DNA from: Physcomitrium patens
Taxonomy: Eukaryota; Streptophyta; Bryopsida; Funariales; Funariaceae
Assembly (NCBI RefSeq): GCF_000002425.4
Contig: NC_037276.1
Span: forward strand, 1,184,538 to 1,248,537
Length of the DNA stretch: 64,000 nt
Direction: 5' to 3'
The stretch's first letter is position 1. Each line of letters starts with the position of its first letter. Positions 1 through 10,890 of this stretch are shown here, one piece after another. A program made the translations under genes and the position numbers. The notes below the pieces were generated by a model, which saw nothing but the letters and a program-made list of their open reading frames with translations, had not been told where the DNA came from and searched no databases.

Positions 1-1010
1 CATTCAAAATCTCTTGCAGGAGCTCCTATCTTATTTGTGAAGAAAAAGATGGATCATTGCAAATGTGTGTAGATTATCGAGGACTCAACAAGATTACCAT
101 CAAGAATAGATATCCTTTATCTTTGATATCTGGACTTCTTGATCAATTAAATCAAGCTAAGATTTATACAAAAATAGATCTATGAGGAGCATATAATTTG
201 GTTTCCATTAAAGAAGGAGATGAATCAAAGATTGCATTATGAATAAGGTATGGATACTTTGAATATAATGTCATGCCTTTTGGACTCATGAATGTACCAC
301 TTGCTTTTCAATATCTTATGAATGATATTTTTTTTGAGTTTTTAGATGATTTTTTTGTCTGTTACTTAAATAACATTTTAATCTACTCTAAGAATGTAAA
401 AGAACATAAAGTTCATATTCAACATATATTACAAAAATGTAGAGATGTGAGATTATATGCTAAGATAGAAAAGTGTATATTCTACACTACTCAAGTTGAC
501 TTTTTAAGATATATCATTTCAAACAATGGTCTAATGATGGATCCTAAAAAAATTCAGACAATTATAGATTGAAAGATTCAAAAAACAGTAAGAGATGTAT
601 AATACTTTTTGAGATTTGTCAATTACTATCGGATCTTTATCAAGAATTTTTTCAAGTTATAGCATCTTTTATATACTTAATTTGTAAAGACAAGCTCAAG
701 TGGAATAAAAAAAGAGAAGCATCATTTGAAGCTTTGAAGAAAGTCTTTACTTCTGCACCAATCTTGTATCACAGCGACTTTTTCAAAGCATTTTTTATAG
801 AGACAGATGCATCTGACTTTGCCTTGGTTGTAGTCTTGTCACAAATAGGAGCAGATAACAAACTTTATCGAGTAGCTTTTTATTCAAGAAATTTTTTAGC
901 AATCGAGATTAATTATGAGATCCATGACAAGGAACTTCTTGCAATGATCTTTCTTTTCAAGAATAATGTCATTATTTAAAAAGTACTTCAAGTCTAGTCA
1001 TTATGTATTT
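1..1010 (+). pseudogene. pol: Decayed reverse transcriptase and RNase H of G1
   Basis: The first bases encode the SPAGAP-like entry to the palm domain. Open stretches at 273-572 and 569-979 carry the VMPFGL-type motif, the active site and the RNase H start (ETDASD, then YEIHDKELLA). The catalytic YLDD box reads YLNN near 362-373, so the polymerase metal-binding aspartates are lost. In-frame stops (for example at 181-183 and 241-243) and a frame change near 570 confirm it is dead. Order and motifs match residues 265-580 of the intact pol at 50334-53822. Confidence 0.88.
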
Positions 1011-2447
1011 GAATCACTTGAATCTTGAGTATTTCATGTTAGTATATGTTTTGAATCATTGCCAAGCTCATTGGAGTATGTTTTTATCAAGATTCGAGTT
1101 CAATATCACTTATTAGCCAAAAAAACAACAATGTTTATTTGATGTCTTTTCTAAAAATTCTTATTTTATACAAAAAGAAGAAGTAATATTTGACTAACAA
1201 AAGATTATTTTATTGAAGCCAAAAGAATTTCATCTGCAAGCAATGAAATCAACATTGACTATTGATTTGACTTTTTTCAAGTAGATCCAAGCAAATATAT
1301 CCTCAAACCTTCTTATTCATGATATTAAAAATAATTCCTCTAAGTCTCAAGATACTTCCAAGTTTTACTTTACGAAGAACCTATTCTATTTTGAAAGATG
1401 TTTATATGTTCTAGAAGGAGAAGCATGATTATGTACTTTTAAAGCTTGTCAAAATTTCCTTGCAGAAGGATATTTTGGATATAATAAGACTTTGGAGCTT
1501 ATCTATCACAGGTGAAGAAATAACTAAGCTCTTTCTTGACAATATCTATCACTATCAAGGATTACCCAAGGATATTATATTAGATAGAAGAACTCAATTT
1601 ATATCAAGATTTTGGTAAACTCTTTTTAAGATTCTAAAAATAGATATAAAACTATCTTCGATATTCCATTCTCAAACTGATGGACAAACAGAGCATGTTA
1701 ATCAAGTTTTGGAGCAATATTTTAGATGTACCATTAACTACCAACAAGATGATTGGACAACTCTTTTGCCATTGGCAGAGTTTCCTTACAATAACATGAT
1801 ACATTCTTCTACAAAACAAACACCTTTTTTTACTAATTATGGTTATCATCTACAACTTGATACTTTTGACTTTTCAAAAGTTGATAATCTTGCTACAAAA
1901 GATTTGGCAATTTGTTTATCAAAGCTACATGCAACGTTGAAGGCGTAGTTAAAAGAAGCTCAAGAACAACAAAAGATCAATGCAGATGTCTATCGAAAGG
2001 AACACCCATCATTCCACTTGGGTGATAAGATATGGCTACTTCGTCGCAATATCAAGACCACTCGTTTTTGTGACAAATTGGACTATGAAAGGCTTGCATT
2101 TTTTTTTTATTTCTACACAAATCAATCCAATTGCATATCATTTATATCTACTGGAATCAATGAAAATCCATCTAATATTCCACATGTCTCTTTTTGAACC
2201 ATACAAGACACTGGACATACCAAAAAGACGACAAGCTCCACCTCCTCTTATAGAAGTCGACAATAATGAAGAGTTTGAAGTAGAAGAAGTCTTAGATTCA
2301 AGGCGGTGCTAAAATAAATTAGAATATCTTGTCCATTGGCATGGATATGATATTAGTGAATGCACATGGGAGCCAGTAAAGAATCTTGCAAATACAGCAA
2401 AGGCGATGGAGGCTTTTCATCGACAACATCCATCAAAATCAAGATAA
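1011..2447 (+). pseudogene. pol: Decayed integrase and chromodomain of G1, internal deletion
   Basis: Continues pol through the RNase H tail, the integrase zinc region (GYNKTLEL near 1475-1500) and the integrase core and C-terminus (TINYQQDDWT near 1730, VHSS/IHSS-type region near 1800). It ends with a chromodomain of EFEVEEVLDSR type from about 2270 to the stop at 2447. About 90 codons are missing near 1505: the text jumps from the zinc domain directly to the TGEEITKLF segment, removing the first catalytic aspartate. Numerous stops and frameshifts are present. Confidence 0.85.
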
Positions 2448-2541
2448 AAACCTTCTTTATTAAACAAACAACATCTAGGCAAGATAACATTCTATTTTCA
2501 ATCCTTGTTTATAGCTTCTTTGTAGTTGTAACACTCAAGAG

Positions 2542-2964
2542 ATGGAGAACTAACAACCAGCAGATTTGACTCAAGAGCCTTCATTTCCTGACCTGCAGAA
2601 CGAGATATTACGATTATTACAACCTTCATGATGACGCAATTGAGATGAAGATCTTCAAGAATGACATGTTCTTCCTCGAATAGATGGCGAGATAAAAAGT
2701 GCTTGATATCACGACTTGGGAAGGGACTCTCGATGTTTGGTGATTTTACTAGAGGTAGGAACAACTCCTGATAGTGTTTCAAATGTTCTATTCGAAGGAA
2801 GTTTTGAAAGCCTAAAAAATGATCAAATAACTGGGTGGTCTTTTCGCCTTGATATGGAACACTACCAATGGTTGAGAGGCCCTATCAATCATCTTCGAAG
2901 AGAACAAAGATCAGAGTATGTCACGAATATAATTTGTCGCATCATAGATTTCCTTAACATATGA
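2542..2964 (+). pseudogene. Conserved post-pol open frame of G1 (unknown function)
   Basis: Between the pol stop and the 3' LTR there is a frame of about 140 codons beginning ATG-GAG-AAC and ending in ...DFLNI plus a stop. It is interrupted by TAA/TGA codons at sites where CAA or CGA would restore it. Its last 80 codons are open and include WSFRLDMEHYQWLRGP and RREQRSEYV. The same frame recurs at 22157-22578, 14478-14909 and, N-terminally deleted, at 50136-50308; a related start is at 40426. No domain is recognised, and I see no signal peptide or membrane segment. Confidence 0.6.
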
Positions 2965-3007
2965 TCACCACTCCTCATGGAATTCGTCCCTAGAAGGAGG
3001 GGGATAA

Positions 3008-3569
3008 TGTCATGGACATACTCATGTAAGCTAGTAATTACTTATATAAATAGGTAGAAGTAAGTAAAAATAAATAAAAGTAAGTTAATTCTATAATATC
3101 TTCTATGGTAGGTTTTTAGAAGCTTTATAGACGTTGCTTTGACTTTATAGGTATCTTTAATTGACTTTTTGGATTAGAAACGTAGTCAACAAGTTGGCCA
3201 TGTGCCACACATGTTGTTAGCTTGAAGACCAAGTTAACAATGTGGCCTACATGTAAAAAAAACTTGCCTTGTAAGTCAAGGCATGTGTCCTTCAAAGTCA
3301 ACACTTATTGGAGGTCCTATAGAACGTCACCACATAGCCCTTAGTTAGATAGTATATATAGAGATAAGAGTGAAGCCTTCTTCACTTTTGTCAACTCTTT
3401 TTTTACTTCTAGTCTAGTTTCAAGGGTCTCTAGTTTTCTTGTCTTTTGGCAATAGCCATTCTAGTTTCTCTTTCAATATACATAATTATTTATTTATATT
3501 TTGTTACCTTTCTTTGAATGAAGGCTCACTTATCTGGATTACTTTTTCATCGAGTTCTTGTCCTTGATA
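3008..3569 (+). repeat. 3' LTR of G1
   Basis: Begins TGTCATGGACATA directly after the purine-rich tract AGAAGGAGGGGGATAA and ends CTTGTCCTTGATA. These correspond to the TGTCACGGACATA and CTTGTCCTTGACA termini of the younger copies. It holds the TATATATA box and, about 30 bases on, CACTTTTGTCAA, the predicted mRNA start. About 562 bp, close to the 530-558 bp of related LTRs. Confidence 0.88.
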
Positions 3570-3746
3570 ATGCCTTGACTTAAAAGACAAGTTTTTCTAC
3601 GTGTGGGCCACATAGTTAGCTTGGTCTTCAAGCTAACAACATATGTGGCACATAGCCAAATTGTTGATCACGAATTTTAATCCAAAAAACAATTAAAGAC
3701 ACCTATGAAGTCAAAGTAATGTCTATGAAGCTACTTCTACTTTTTA

Positions 3747-3850
3747 TCACTAATTATAAACAACTCTTAATTGAAGTCATCTTGTAATTTGGCTTGAAGG
3801 GTGAAATTTGCCTTCACATTTGCTTATTAGTTTGAAAATAAGAAGCTAAA
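3747..3850 (+). repeat. Fragment resembling the element M LTR
   Basis: About 100 bp that matches, in reverse complement, the stretch near 46220-46320 inside the presumed LTR of element M. The shared core includes TCTTAATTGA followed by CATCTT and GAAGGGTGAA. It sits where the LTR fragment of G2 jumps to integrase, so it may mark an old insertion or rearrangement joint. Confidence 0.45.
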
Positions 3851-4177
3851 GAAATATTTATATCAGCCTTTAAAATCTTAAAAAGTATTATCTAAAATCT
3901 TAATACAAATTGAATCTCCCTATTTAATATAATATCTTTGAAAAATCTATGAAAACCATAAATATTTTTAAGAAAAAACTTAATTATTTCTTTACTTATA
4001 ATTTATTTTATATATGGTACAAAATATGCTATCTTGGTAAAATAATCTACTATCACAAATATAGAATCATACGAACCTAAGATTAGAAGATTTGTGATAT
4101 AATCCACAAAAAAAAAAAAAAAATCATTGTTGTTTCAAAATAGGTAATATCTAAATAGTCTATAAAATTGATGACAA
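3851..4177 (-). pseudogene. pol: Integrase-core fragment of G2
   Basis: Reads on the minus strand as a diverged copy of bases 51121-51420 of the intact element. It covers the integrase core from the first catalytic aspartate region to past the second. No continuous frame survives; a poly-A run at about 4107-4124 is part of the damage. It is broken at 4178 by the solo LTR. Confidence 0.7.
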
Positions 4178-5415
4178 TATTGAGATAGTGAGAATTTATC
4201 TTAAAAGAGTGTTAGGCTTGTGACTATCATTAATTCCTTAATTAAGTCTCAAGATAAAAGAACACCAAGTTTGTATACAAAAATTATCCATGTAGCGGCA
4301 ATTACATCAGTACATAAGTCCTAAGTACCAAAGATCACCATAAATATGATAAAAATATTATAAAACCTTATATATCCTTAAGATGAATTTTTTTCAAACT
4401 TCAATAGCTCATATTTCATAGTCGAACCATCCAAACAAATTAAAATTTTACATAAAGTACTAATGTACTTTAAATAACTACTACAACAAATATCAATTGC
4501 AAATTTGTTATGAATCTTGAGATATTGCCAAAATCCTAATAATAGCTTTAAATCCTTGCTTATATATACTTGTGTATAATTTTCTTTATATCTCACAAAC
4601 TAAGTACTCAAATATCTTAAAATTTTGATATGTAGCTTTTTAACTTAATAGCACATATTTTTTAAAAATTTGAATCAAAAATTTATCTAAAAATACAAGA
4701 TATGGCTCCAATCATTACTATCAACTAAACGACTCACTTACTACCTTTGAATTTTCAACACTCTATAACTCCTTCATATAAATTCCAAAAGCAAAAATTC
4801 TTTCACAAAAGATGTTGATTTCAAAATCACCCTTGTGGTCACATCTTCTGATTTCCGAAATTTGTCATAAAATTCCTTATATTCTCAAAAGAGCAATAGT
4901 ATATCTTTAAAAGACATCTTAATTTCTAACGGCTATAACTTCATCATTGTAACTCCAAATCCTCTAAAATTTGTATACAAATTGTAGATAAAATCCTATA
5001 TCTTACAACCTTTATTTTTAATTCTCAAATATTCCTTCTAAAGTTGCTGAAATCCTTATTATGCTTGAAGACAGCCTACTAAATGCCTATTGGACATGGC
5101 CTTTGACCAGTAGAAATGAAGAACGTTATCATTTTCTTTCATCCATCCATACCTTATTTTCATCCCTCAAAATAAATTTTTAAGAGGTTTGGATCTTCAT
5201 CTTTGAGCTCTAATATTTTTTCTAAATTTGATACTAAATATCTAAATCCTATATAATTTAAATATTATAATCAACATAGGTAAAGCTAAAAATAAATTTT
5301 CTTATATCAACTCTCTTTAAATTAACCTATTAACCACTCTAATATACATCAACACTTATAAATGTATTATATGTTTTAGTTAATTTTTACATACCATAAG
5401 CAATTACAACATGAA
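4178..5415 (-). mobile_element. Old solo LTR, family E copy 2
   Basis: About 1.24 kb separating two adjoining pieces of G2 pol. Its sequence runs antiparallel to 38693-39963. Matches include the two ends, the TTGAGATATTGCCAAAA tract near 4520 and the TAGTTAATTTTTACATA tract near 5380-5395. No internal retroelement sequence lies within it, so it is a solo LTR of a long-LTR family. Boundaries are blurred by a few bases and target duplications are too decayed to call. Confidence 0.72.
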
Positions 5416-5935
5416 CTTGAGGAGTTTTTGATCTTGAATAAATATCACATCACTGCACAAAGTCTTTCACAAATTATTCCATTTATGGCCACCATAAATC
5501 TTTTGATATTAGCTTCAAAGTCTTATTGTATCCAAAATATTCTACCACTATAAAGACGTGACGTACTTAAAATATACATAAATATGCATTACTTTTTGAA
5601 ACATATAGGTAACTTTTAAAATAGAACAGATTATTTTTGAATTCAAATGTAGAATTATATTATGAAACTTAAAAGAAATATTCTTGAAATCATTAAAAAA
5701 AAAGATTAGAGGACATATTTGATTAGATTTATTTGACAAGGATAAAATTAACAATCAATATTGATTTAGTGCTTGAAGGTGAAAATGTTGTGGTTTTAAA
5801 GAAATTCTTCTTTATTAAATAAAAGATGCATCTCTTTTTTTTAATTCCAGATAAAAACATCTGACAAATCTTATTATTCTCTAGATCGGTAAGTGTTTTT
5901 GAAATCAAATTTTGATAAAGACGTATTCTAACTAT
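5416..5935 (-). pseudogene. pol: Integrase zinc-domain and RNase H tail fragment of G2
   Basis: The minus strand parallels 51440-51965 of the intact copy: the HHCC zinc region (cysteine pair near 5440-5460), the spacer with KFEFKN-like text, and the end of RNase H. Several frame breaks; the longest open stretches are only 68-87 codons. The copia element at 5936 truncates it. Confidence 0.75.
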
Positions 5936-6266
5936 TGAAAAAATACAATAAGTAAGATACAAGTAAGTAGAAATCAGCAAGGTTAGACACAAGAGAAGTG
6001 TGGAATGAGATACCTCTCACTTCCAATACCCTTTATTTATAGGTAGAGGTTACATCCATTTTGGCTAGTATTCAATTTACTTTCATCCAACTAAATCCTA
6101 ACCGCCACTTTAAACCCTAGCCACCACCTATAACCCTAGCTGCCACTTAAAATCCTAGATGCTACCTTGAAAACTTTCCTTCATCCTTTTGCTATCCTTT
6201 GACCATTAGCAACTTATCTAAGATAATATCTTTTACCTTCTAACTTGTCCTCCATTTACTTTAACA
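5936..6266 (-). repeat. 3' LTR of copia element
   Basis: Plus-strand limits TGAAAAAATACA to CTTTAACA; on the element strand it begins TGTTAAAG and ends TTCA. A purine-rich tract (complement of CTCCCACTTT, 6267-6276) precedes it on the element strand, as expected at a 3' LTR. Aligns over its whole length with 10891-11221. Confidence 0.9.
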
Positions 6267-6277
6267 CTCCCACTTTG

Positions 6278-7336
6278 CTATTGATCAAAGGCTAATAAAT
6301 CTAATCCCTTTATCAATTTATAATGTCTATCTTTTACCAATACTTTTGAGAGTAAATCAGCAAGCATGTCTTTTGTTGCACAATATTTCATGTCAATTAT
6401 TCCCATCTCAATCTTCTCCTGTATGAAGTGATGTTGAATGTCAATGTGATTTATCGTTGAATGATGCTTTGGATTCTTGCCAAAAGCAAGGCATCCTTCA
6501 TTGTCACATTTCATTGAAGTTGCTTCCAATTGCACAAGTCCAATGTCTTCTAAAACTTGTCTTAGCCATATTGCCTCCATTGCACCATGACTTGCTGCCA
6601 TGTATTCCGCCTCCATTGTAGACCTTGTAATTATTGATTGTTTCTTACAATTCCATGAAATTGCTCCTACTCCAACAAAGAATACATATCCCATTGTTGA
6701 TCTTCTATCATTTGCATCTCCAGTCCAATCTGCATCATAATATCCATGCAATATAATACTATCACCTCTAAGACACAATTTGAAGTTCAAAGTGCCTTTT
6801 AAGTACCTCAAGATCCTCTTAATGGTTGCCCAATGAATTGGTCCAATCTTTGACATGTATTGACTCATAACACTCACCGCATATGCAAAATCCACCCTTG
6901 TACCAACCATTGCATACATAAGTGAGCCTATTGCTGCTTTGTATGGAATATCTTTTATTTCTTTTTCAACTTCAACAAATTCCTCATCTGTGAGCTTCAT
7001 CAACTTCAAATTTACCTCCAATGGTGTTCCAATGGACTTGTATTCTTCCATGTTGAACCGTTTCAACACTTCTTCAATGTACTTCTTTTGGCTCAATGTA
7101 ATGATCTTCTTAGCTTGATCTCTCATAAATTCCACTCTTAAGCAATAGTGGAGCTCTCCCAAATCACTCATTTCAAATTCTTTTGCTAATTTTGCCTTCA
7201 ACCAATCCATCTTTTTTAAAATATTGGTTAAAATAATCAAATCATCAACATAAAGAATAACAATCAGCAAGAAGGCTTTTGATTGCATCATATACATGGA
7301 ATGATCAGCTTCACTCCTCACAAATCCTTCATTCAC
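6278..7336 (-). pseudogene. pol: Copia reverse transcriptase C-half and RNase H
   Basis: An open frame of 352 codons running to the native stop beside the polypurine tract. Near its start it has the reverse transcriptase active site in LYVDDLIILTN. RNase H follows, with GYYDADWTGD, STMEAEYMA and the terminal IQHHFIQEKIEMG and TKDMLADLLSK segments typical of plant copia elements. This half is intact, but it is cut off from the upstream half by stops between 7337 and 7401 (Q and W codons of the LYGLKQ...W region read as TAA) and by the 32-bp duplication. Confidence 0.92.
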
Positions 7337-7965
7337 AAAGAAGATGTCGATACGTTGGTATTATGCCCTTGATGATTACTTAAGCCCATACAAGGATTTC
7401 TTCAACTTATACACAAGGTGTTGTTTTCCTTCTTCAACTTATACACAAGGTGTTGTTTTCCTTCTTCAACAAATCCTTGAGATTGATCCATGTAGATGTC
7501 TTCTTCCAATTCTCCATTCAAGAAAGCCGTCTTTACATCCATTTGGTGCATTTTCAAGTTCATTGCTGCCCCAATTGCCACAATGGTTCTAATGGTGGTG
7601 AATTTGGCCACGGGAGCAAATGTCTCATTGAAATCAACACCAACAACTTGTGAGTAGCCTTTGACAACCAATCTTGCGATATATCTCACAATATTGTCCA
7701 TTGCATCCCTTTTGATTCTAAACAACTACTTACAACCAATTGAAGCTTGATTTAGTAGAAGTTGAGTCAATTTCCATGTTTCATTATCCATGAGTGATTT
7801 GTATTCTTCTTCCATAGCATTCTTCCACTTCATAGCATCCGTGGACTTCATTGCATCACATAAAGTCAACAGATCAACAAGAAGTACAACATTGGTATGT
7901 TCTTTACTTACTTGAGGGAAAATATGGTCCTTCCACCATTCACCACGTTGTTTTCTATCTCTCAA
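7337..7965 (-). pseudogene. pol: Copia reverse transcriptase N-half, broken
   Basis: Minus-strand open stretches 7726-7965 and 7402-7725 lie in one frame, separated by a TAG where a TGG tryptophan is expected (GCK-stop-LFRIKRD). They cover the MEEEYKSLMDNETW start of the copia polymerase domain, then LVVKGYSQ, the FAPVAK motif and KTAFLNGELEEDIYM. The frame is lost in the duplicated KLKK region at 7398-7461. Confidence 0.88.
7398..7461. repeat. 32-bp tandem duplication inside copia reverse transcriptase
   Basis: A 32-base unit starting TTCTTCAACTTATACAC occurs at 7398-7429 and again at 7430-7461 with no visible difference, followed by a partial third start at 7462. It is not a multiple of three, so it shifts the reading frame within the KLKKSLYGLK region. 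The identity of the copies suggests the event is much younger than the element. Confidence 0.9.
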
Positions 7966-9428
7966 AGGATATCTCCTTTCATTTGAAGAAGACTCAACTT
8001 GTTGTACTCCATGGTCACCTCCAACCTTTTTTCTTTTTTTGAAGATAGCCTTTTCTCACTCAAAGGTTTGTAATCCTTATCACCATCATCATCAACATCT
8101 TCATGCTCTTCATTGCTGATCTTAGCAATTGTAGAGGCCTTCTTGTCCACCTTCTTTGCCTCTTCATCTTCATTTCCACCTTTACAACCATCATTATCTT
8201 TGTCTTCTTCTTTCTTTGCTAAATTTGAAGATGTGTCCACAAACACACCATTAATCCCACTTGGACACATCTCCAAGTGCTCAAAAGCACTCTTGTGCTC
8301 CAAAAACTCAATATCACAACTTTTGATGATCTTTTTAGTCTCCAAACACATGAGCCTATAAGCCTTTGTACCTTCACAATATCCAACAAACACACATTTT
8401 GTACCTTTCGCATCAAATTTTGATCTCATATAATTTGGTATTTTTGCATATGTTATGCATCTAAAGGTCCTTATGTGAGAAATACAAGGTTTTTTCCCAC
8501 TCCAAGCTTCTTCCAGTGTCATTGATGTAAGTGTACTTGTGGGACACCTATTTCTCGTGTATACTGCGTTCACTACTGCTTCCGCCCAAAAGTCATATCC
8601 AAGGTGTTGTGTATGAAGCATACTCCTTACCATCTCCACAATAGTCCGATTTGCTCTTTCAGCAACTTTATTTTGTTGTGGAATGTAAAGAGTAGAGGTT
8701 TGTCTTGCAATACCATACAACTTTAAGAAATCATTGAATTGCTTTGACATATACTCACCTCCATTGTTTGTATGCAATACCTTGATTTTGCATTCAAATT
8801 ACTTCTCTACAAGTGCCTTAAACTCCTTAAACCTTGTGAAACACTCACTCTTTACTTTGAGGATGAAAATCCATACTTTTCTTGAAAAGTCATCAATGAA
8901 TGTGACAAAATACCTTGCACCTCCTATTGATGGCATCCTCATAGGTCTACAAACATTAGAATGGACAATCTCCAATAACTTGGTTGCATGTGTTGCAACT
9001 CCACTTGGAAATGAGGCCCTTTGTTGTTTGCCTTGAATACAACCTTCACAAGTAAGTGTCATAGCATTGTGGCTTACATAACCAAGATCTAAGCTACTTA
9101 CCATGGATTGGAGCTCCTTCATGCTCTTGGCATTCAAATGACCAAAGCATTGATGCCAAATGCCAAACTTGTCTTGATCTTGAAGAAATTCAATAAATAT
9201 TGCCATTTCAACTCTATTCACCTTTTTACACTTGATGAAGTAGAGGTTGGCATCTCTAAAGCCCTTTGCAATATGATCTCTTTTCAATGTCTTTACAAAA
9301 CATCCATTCTTATCAAATTGTACTTTACAACCATGTGAAACAAGTTTACTCACTGAGAGGAGGTTTTTCTTCATCTTTGGTATATGTAAGACGTCCTTCA
9401 ATCTGATCTTCTTGGTTTGGCCTTTCAT
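7962..9428 (-). pseudogene. pol: Copia integrase, broken
   Basis: Covers the protease tail (VLHIPKMKKNLLSVSKL), the HHCC zinc domain (HQCFGHLN...CEGCIQGK) and the catalytic core. The first catalytic aspartate region reads HSNVC and the second reads TNNGGEY, where the family has aspartate in both; the glutamate region AERANRTIVE is kept. A TAA at 8799-8801 interrupts the core, and a frame change maps to the A-rich run complementary to 8028-8042 in the linker. The acidic linker (8050-8250) is normal for plant copia elements. Confidence 0.88.
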
Positions 9429-10405
9429 AACAATCTCTAAAATAATGCAGCCATTCCAATAGCTTGTACTATGTCATTGTCTCCCATAACGATATTTGTT
9501 ATTGGAATCTCTTCATAAGTGTCAAATGAATACTTGTATAGAATCATGTACTTGGTGGCACCAAAATCAATGATCCACTTGGACATGGCAGCCATGGAAG
9601 TACCTTCACTTGCCATAAATGCATAATCATCACCTCCATGTTCATCATGAGCATTGTTTGCATTTTTTCTATCTCCTTTCTTAGCCTTGTAGCAATTTCG
9701 AGCAAAGTGACTTGATTTTCCAAAAATGAAGCAAGTTCTCACATTGCCATATTGGTTAGGATGACTTTCCTTGCCTTGCCTTGAAAAGAGAGCCGAATCT
9801 TCACTTTGGGGCTCTTTTTCTTTCTTCTTGGTCACTTCATGGGCAAGTCTTGTCGTCACATAATCCATTGTGAGTTCTTTTATTTTGATGGATTCCAATG
9901 CCACAATGAGGTAGTTGTAGGACTTGGGAAGGCTCATAAGCAAGGTCATGATAATATTACTCTCTTCTAAAGGCTTGTGAATAATTGTAAGTTGATTAGC
10001 AAGGGCCTTTATCTTGTTGACATGAGCCATGAGGTCTTCACCTTCTTCCATCTTGCAAGTGAAGAATTTCTTCCTTGTGAAGATGATATTGGATAAGTTC
10101 TTGCTCTCATATATGTTGCAAAGGGTCTTCCATGCTTCTGCTGGTCCTTTGCAAGAGATGATGTGAGATAAGTTGGCTTCATCCAAATGAGTAGCAATCA
10201 TACCAAAAGCCTTTTTTTCATGTCTTGTGAAGTCCTTCTTCTCTTTAGCATCAGCATGTATGCTTGGAGGCTCTTCACTTTCATCTATAATGTCCCAAAG
10301 GTCCAAAGACACCAACAAAAGCTCCATTTTGACCTTCCAATGGTAGAAATTATCATCTCTAAAATTTTCAATCACTTTCAAACCTTCACCCTCACTTGAA
10401 GCCAT
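9429..10405 (-). pseudogene. gag: Copia gag and start of protease
   Basis: 322 codons from an ATG at 10405. The N-terminus (MASSEGEGLK, FYHWKVKMELLL, GPAEAWKTL, then the LMSLPKSY region) is typical of plant copia gag. The nucleocapsid knuckle reads CFIFGKSSHFARNC, with the second cysteine changed to phenylalanine. The protease start WIIDFGATKYM has DFG where the family has DSG. The frame ends at 9437 because of what looks like a single missing G near 9449; the next frame resumes at once as GCIILEIVMKG. Confidence 0.9.
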
Positions 10406-10874
10406 GTCTTAGAAGAGATCTATCAAAAAATATCAAGAAAAAGAGTCTCTATGTGCTTAAAATCACTAAAACAATTTTGTACTAGTAAAATCTCAAAATA
10501 CCCTCTTGTGAATAAATGAATGTTTCTTCACTCCAAACACTCTCAAATCAACTTTTGAAGCTTCTTACAAGTATGTGAACTCCAATCAACCTCACCATCA
10601 AGTACTTCTACTCATAAAACTCACTTTTTCACCACAAAATCAAAAACACTATCAAGGTCTTTGTATAAGGTCTTAATCACTCAATCCTAGGAGTTAAGAA
10701 CCTTCAAACTAATGTAAGAGATCTATAAGGCCCAAATCAAAACCTCCACAATTCAAAACACAAGATTAGATCATACAATCTCTAACATCAGCAAACACCA
10801 TAAGATCTATTCCACATAAGAGCAAAAACCAGTAAATGAGATCAACTTATTTGAATAGTTAAACAAAGTGTGCA

Positions 10875-10887
10875 TGGGCACATAACC
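10875..10887 (-). promoter_or_regulatory. Copia primer-binding site matching the anticodon arm of initiator tRNA-Met
   Basis: Three bases inside the 5' LTR the element strand reads GGTTATGTGCCCA. From memory of plant and animal initiator tRNA-Met, the complement of its anticodon arm is GGTTATGGGCCCA, one mismatch in 13. The usual plant copia site, TGGTATCAGAGC (tRNA 3' end), is absent. This resembles Drosophila copia, which primes with an internal half-tRNA fragment. Confidence 0.7.
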
Positions 10888-10890
10888 TAT

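Larger units (their letters stand above)
1..3569 (+). mobile_element. Ty3 chromovirus relic G1, 5' part outside window
   Basis: Plus-strand remains of a Ty3/gypsy LTR retrotransposon of the same family as the near-intact copy at 49565-55577. In order it shows reverse transcriptase, RNase H, integrase, chromodomain, a post-pol open frame, a purine-rich tract (2992-3007) and a 3' LTR. The window edge cuts it inside reverse transcriptase, so gag, protease and the 5' LTR are not visible. Stops and frameshifts occur throughout, so it cannot be autonomous. It abuts the inverted relic G2 at 3570 and I see no clean target duplication there. Confidence 0.9.
3570..5935 (-). mobile_element. Minus-strand chromovirus relic G2
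   Basis: A fragmentary copy of the same chromovirus family in the opposite orientation to G1. It holds an LTR fragment (3570-3746), an integrase-core segment (3851-4177) and an integrase zinc/RNase H tail segment (5416-5935). The segments are interrupted by a fragment resembling another family's LTR and by a solo LTR. It stops exactly at the edge of the copia element; the continuation expected on the other side (reverse transcriptase, minus strand) is not there. Confidence 0.78.

Noticed and set aside
2542..2964. Post-pol frame as an envelope gene
   Set aside because: No signal peptide, no membrane-spanning stretch and no cysteine pattern; the product looks small, charged and soluble.
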